DNA from: an uncultured Eubacterium sp.
Lineage (GTDB): Bacteria; Bacillota; Clostridia; Lachnospirales; Lachnospiraceae
DNA length: 14,404 nt
Assembly: GCA_902475415.1 (NCBI GenBank)
Contig: CABRZK010000027.1
Coordinates: 1 to 14,404, forward strand
Reading direction: 5' to 3'
In this document: positions 14,199 through 14,404 of the stretch, in pieces
Layout: every line of letters starts with the position of its first letter
How positions within the stretch are numbered: the stretch's first letter is position 1
Notes under the pieces: generated by a model
Told to the model about the DNA's origin: nothing
Databases searched by the model: none
What the model saw: the letters and a program-made list of their open reading frames with translations, nothing else
Position numbers and translations under genes: made by a program

Positions 14199-14258
14199 TT
14201 TTTTGTGAACTTTTTGTGAAGACATGATTTCACTGGCTTCATTGAAGTTCTTCACTTG

Positions 14259-14404
14259 CTAAATCTGTGCCGCAATCTTTCCTGAAATGATATCATACCT
14301 CGCCATTTCACGTTCAACTTCGATAAACATTTTTTTCTTTCGATGAGCTGCAATGCAATGTAACCAGTCTACATCTGCATTTTCAAAAATATGCATTTCA
14401 AGAT
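14259..14404 (-). CDS. 3' end of an unidentified gene (partial)
   Basis: The last 48 codons of a frame that enters from the right edge, ending at TAG 14259-14261. The segment includes MHIFENADVDWLHCIAAHRK and ends RYDIISGKIAAQI. It vaguely resembles the C-terminal part of DUF3990-type proteins, where a similar D-W-L segment and a YDI-x-x-G-x-IA motif occur, but those usually continue well beyond the motif. If that likeness is right, this copy is truncated. The start and most of the protein are outside the window. No terminator is visible before the hsp20 promoter. Confidence 0.4.
   Translation of the reverse strand, partial: LEMHIFENADVDWLHCIAAHRKKKMFIEVEREMARYDIISGKIAAQI

Noticed and set aside
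14199..14258. Direct repeat GTGAA with T-runs and a 7-bp GTGAAGA/TCTTCAC pairing after the right-edge gene
   Set aside because: The potential stem has a 26-nt loop and no U-run on the correct side, so it was not called a terminator.

Overview
The window looks like chromosomal DNA from a low-to-mid GC Firmicute, most likely a gut Lachnospiraceae or a related Clostridia. Reasons are strong AGGAGG-type ribosome binding sites, consensus TTGACA/TATAAT-like promoters with TGn extensions, rho-independent terminators, an HrcA/CIRCE-like site before hsp20, and family-level similarity of the proteins. I see no rRNA, tRNA, CRISPR array or complete insertion sequence. The assignment comes from reading the sequence only; no database search was run.

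Left part (1-2357). A MarR-type repressor gene on the minus strand is interrupted by a single in-frame stop codon and then reads on for 51 codons. It overlaps the first 13 codons of a gene that leaves the window and resembles the start of a MATE drug exporter. On the plus strand lies a FliB-like, Cys-rich putative lysine N-methylase with its own promoter and terminator. The gap behind it (1965-2357) holds a good minus-strand promoter, three diverged copies of a roughly 50-bp unit, and hairpins, so it may encode a small RNA.

Centre (2358-8690). A minus-strand operon starts from a clear promoter at 8547-8575 and runs: iron-sulfur flavoprotein, PocR-domain hybrid histidine kinase, HscC-like Hsp70, membrane-anchored J-domain protein. 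Gaps are 32-43 bp. It pairs a redox protein and a cytoplasmic sensor kinase with a dedicated Hsp70/J pair. The J-domain has HPE in place of the canonical HPD. Directly upstream of the promoter lies a 115-bp imperfect palindrome that looks like a MITE, abutting the sbcC stop codon.

Right-centre (8687-13029). sbcD and sbcC overlap by 4 bp and encode the SbcCD (Mre11/Rad50-type) nuclease.

Intergenic 13030-13558. This stretch contains what reads as a complete type I toxin-antitoxin locus. A 48-residue hydrophobic-then-basic peptide lies on the minus strand, and a convergent antisense RNA of about 104 nt on the plus strand overlaps its 3' end. Each RNA has its own extended -10 promoter and terminator. 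The predicted 5' end of the toxin mRNA is complementary to its own 3' terminator arm, which recalls the 5'-3' end pairing of known type I toxin mRNAs. The antitoxin promoter shares a palindrome with a possible sbcDC promoter facing the other way.

Right end (13482-14404). An hsp20 gene has a strong terminator, a long structured 5' leader with a small hairpin around its Shine-Dalgarno sequence, a consensus promoter and a degenerate CIRCE element. It is followed by the 3' end of an unidentified gene that leaves the window.
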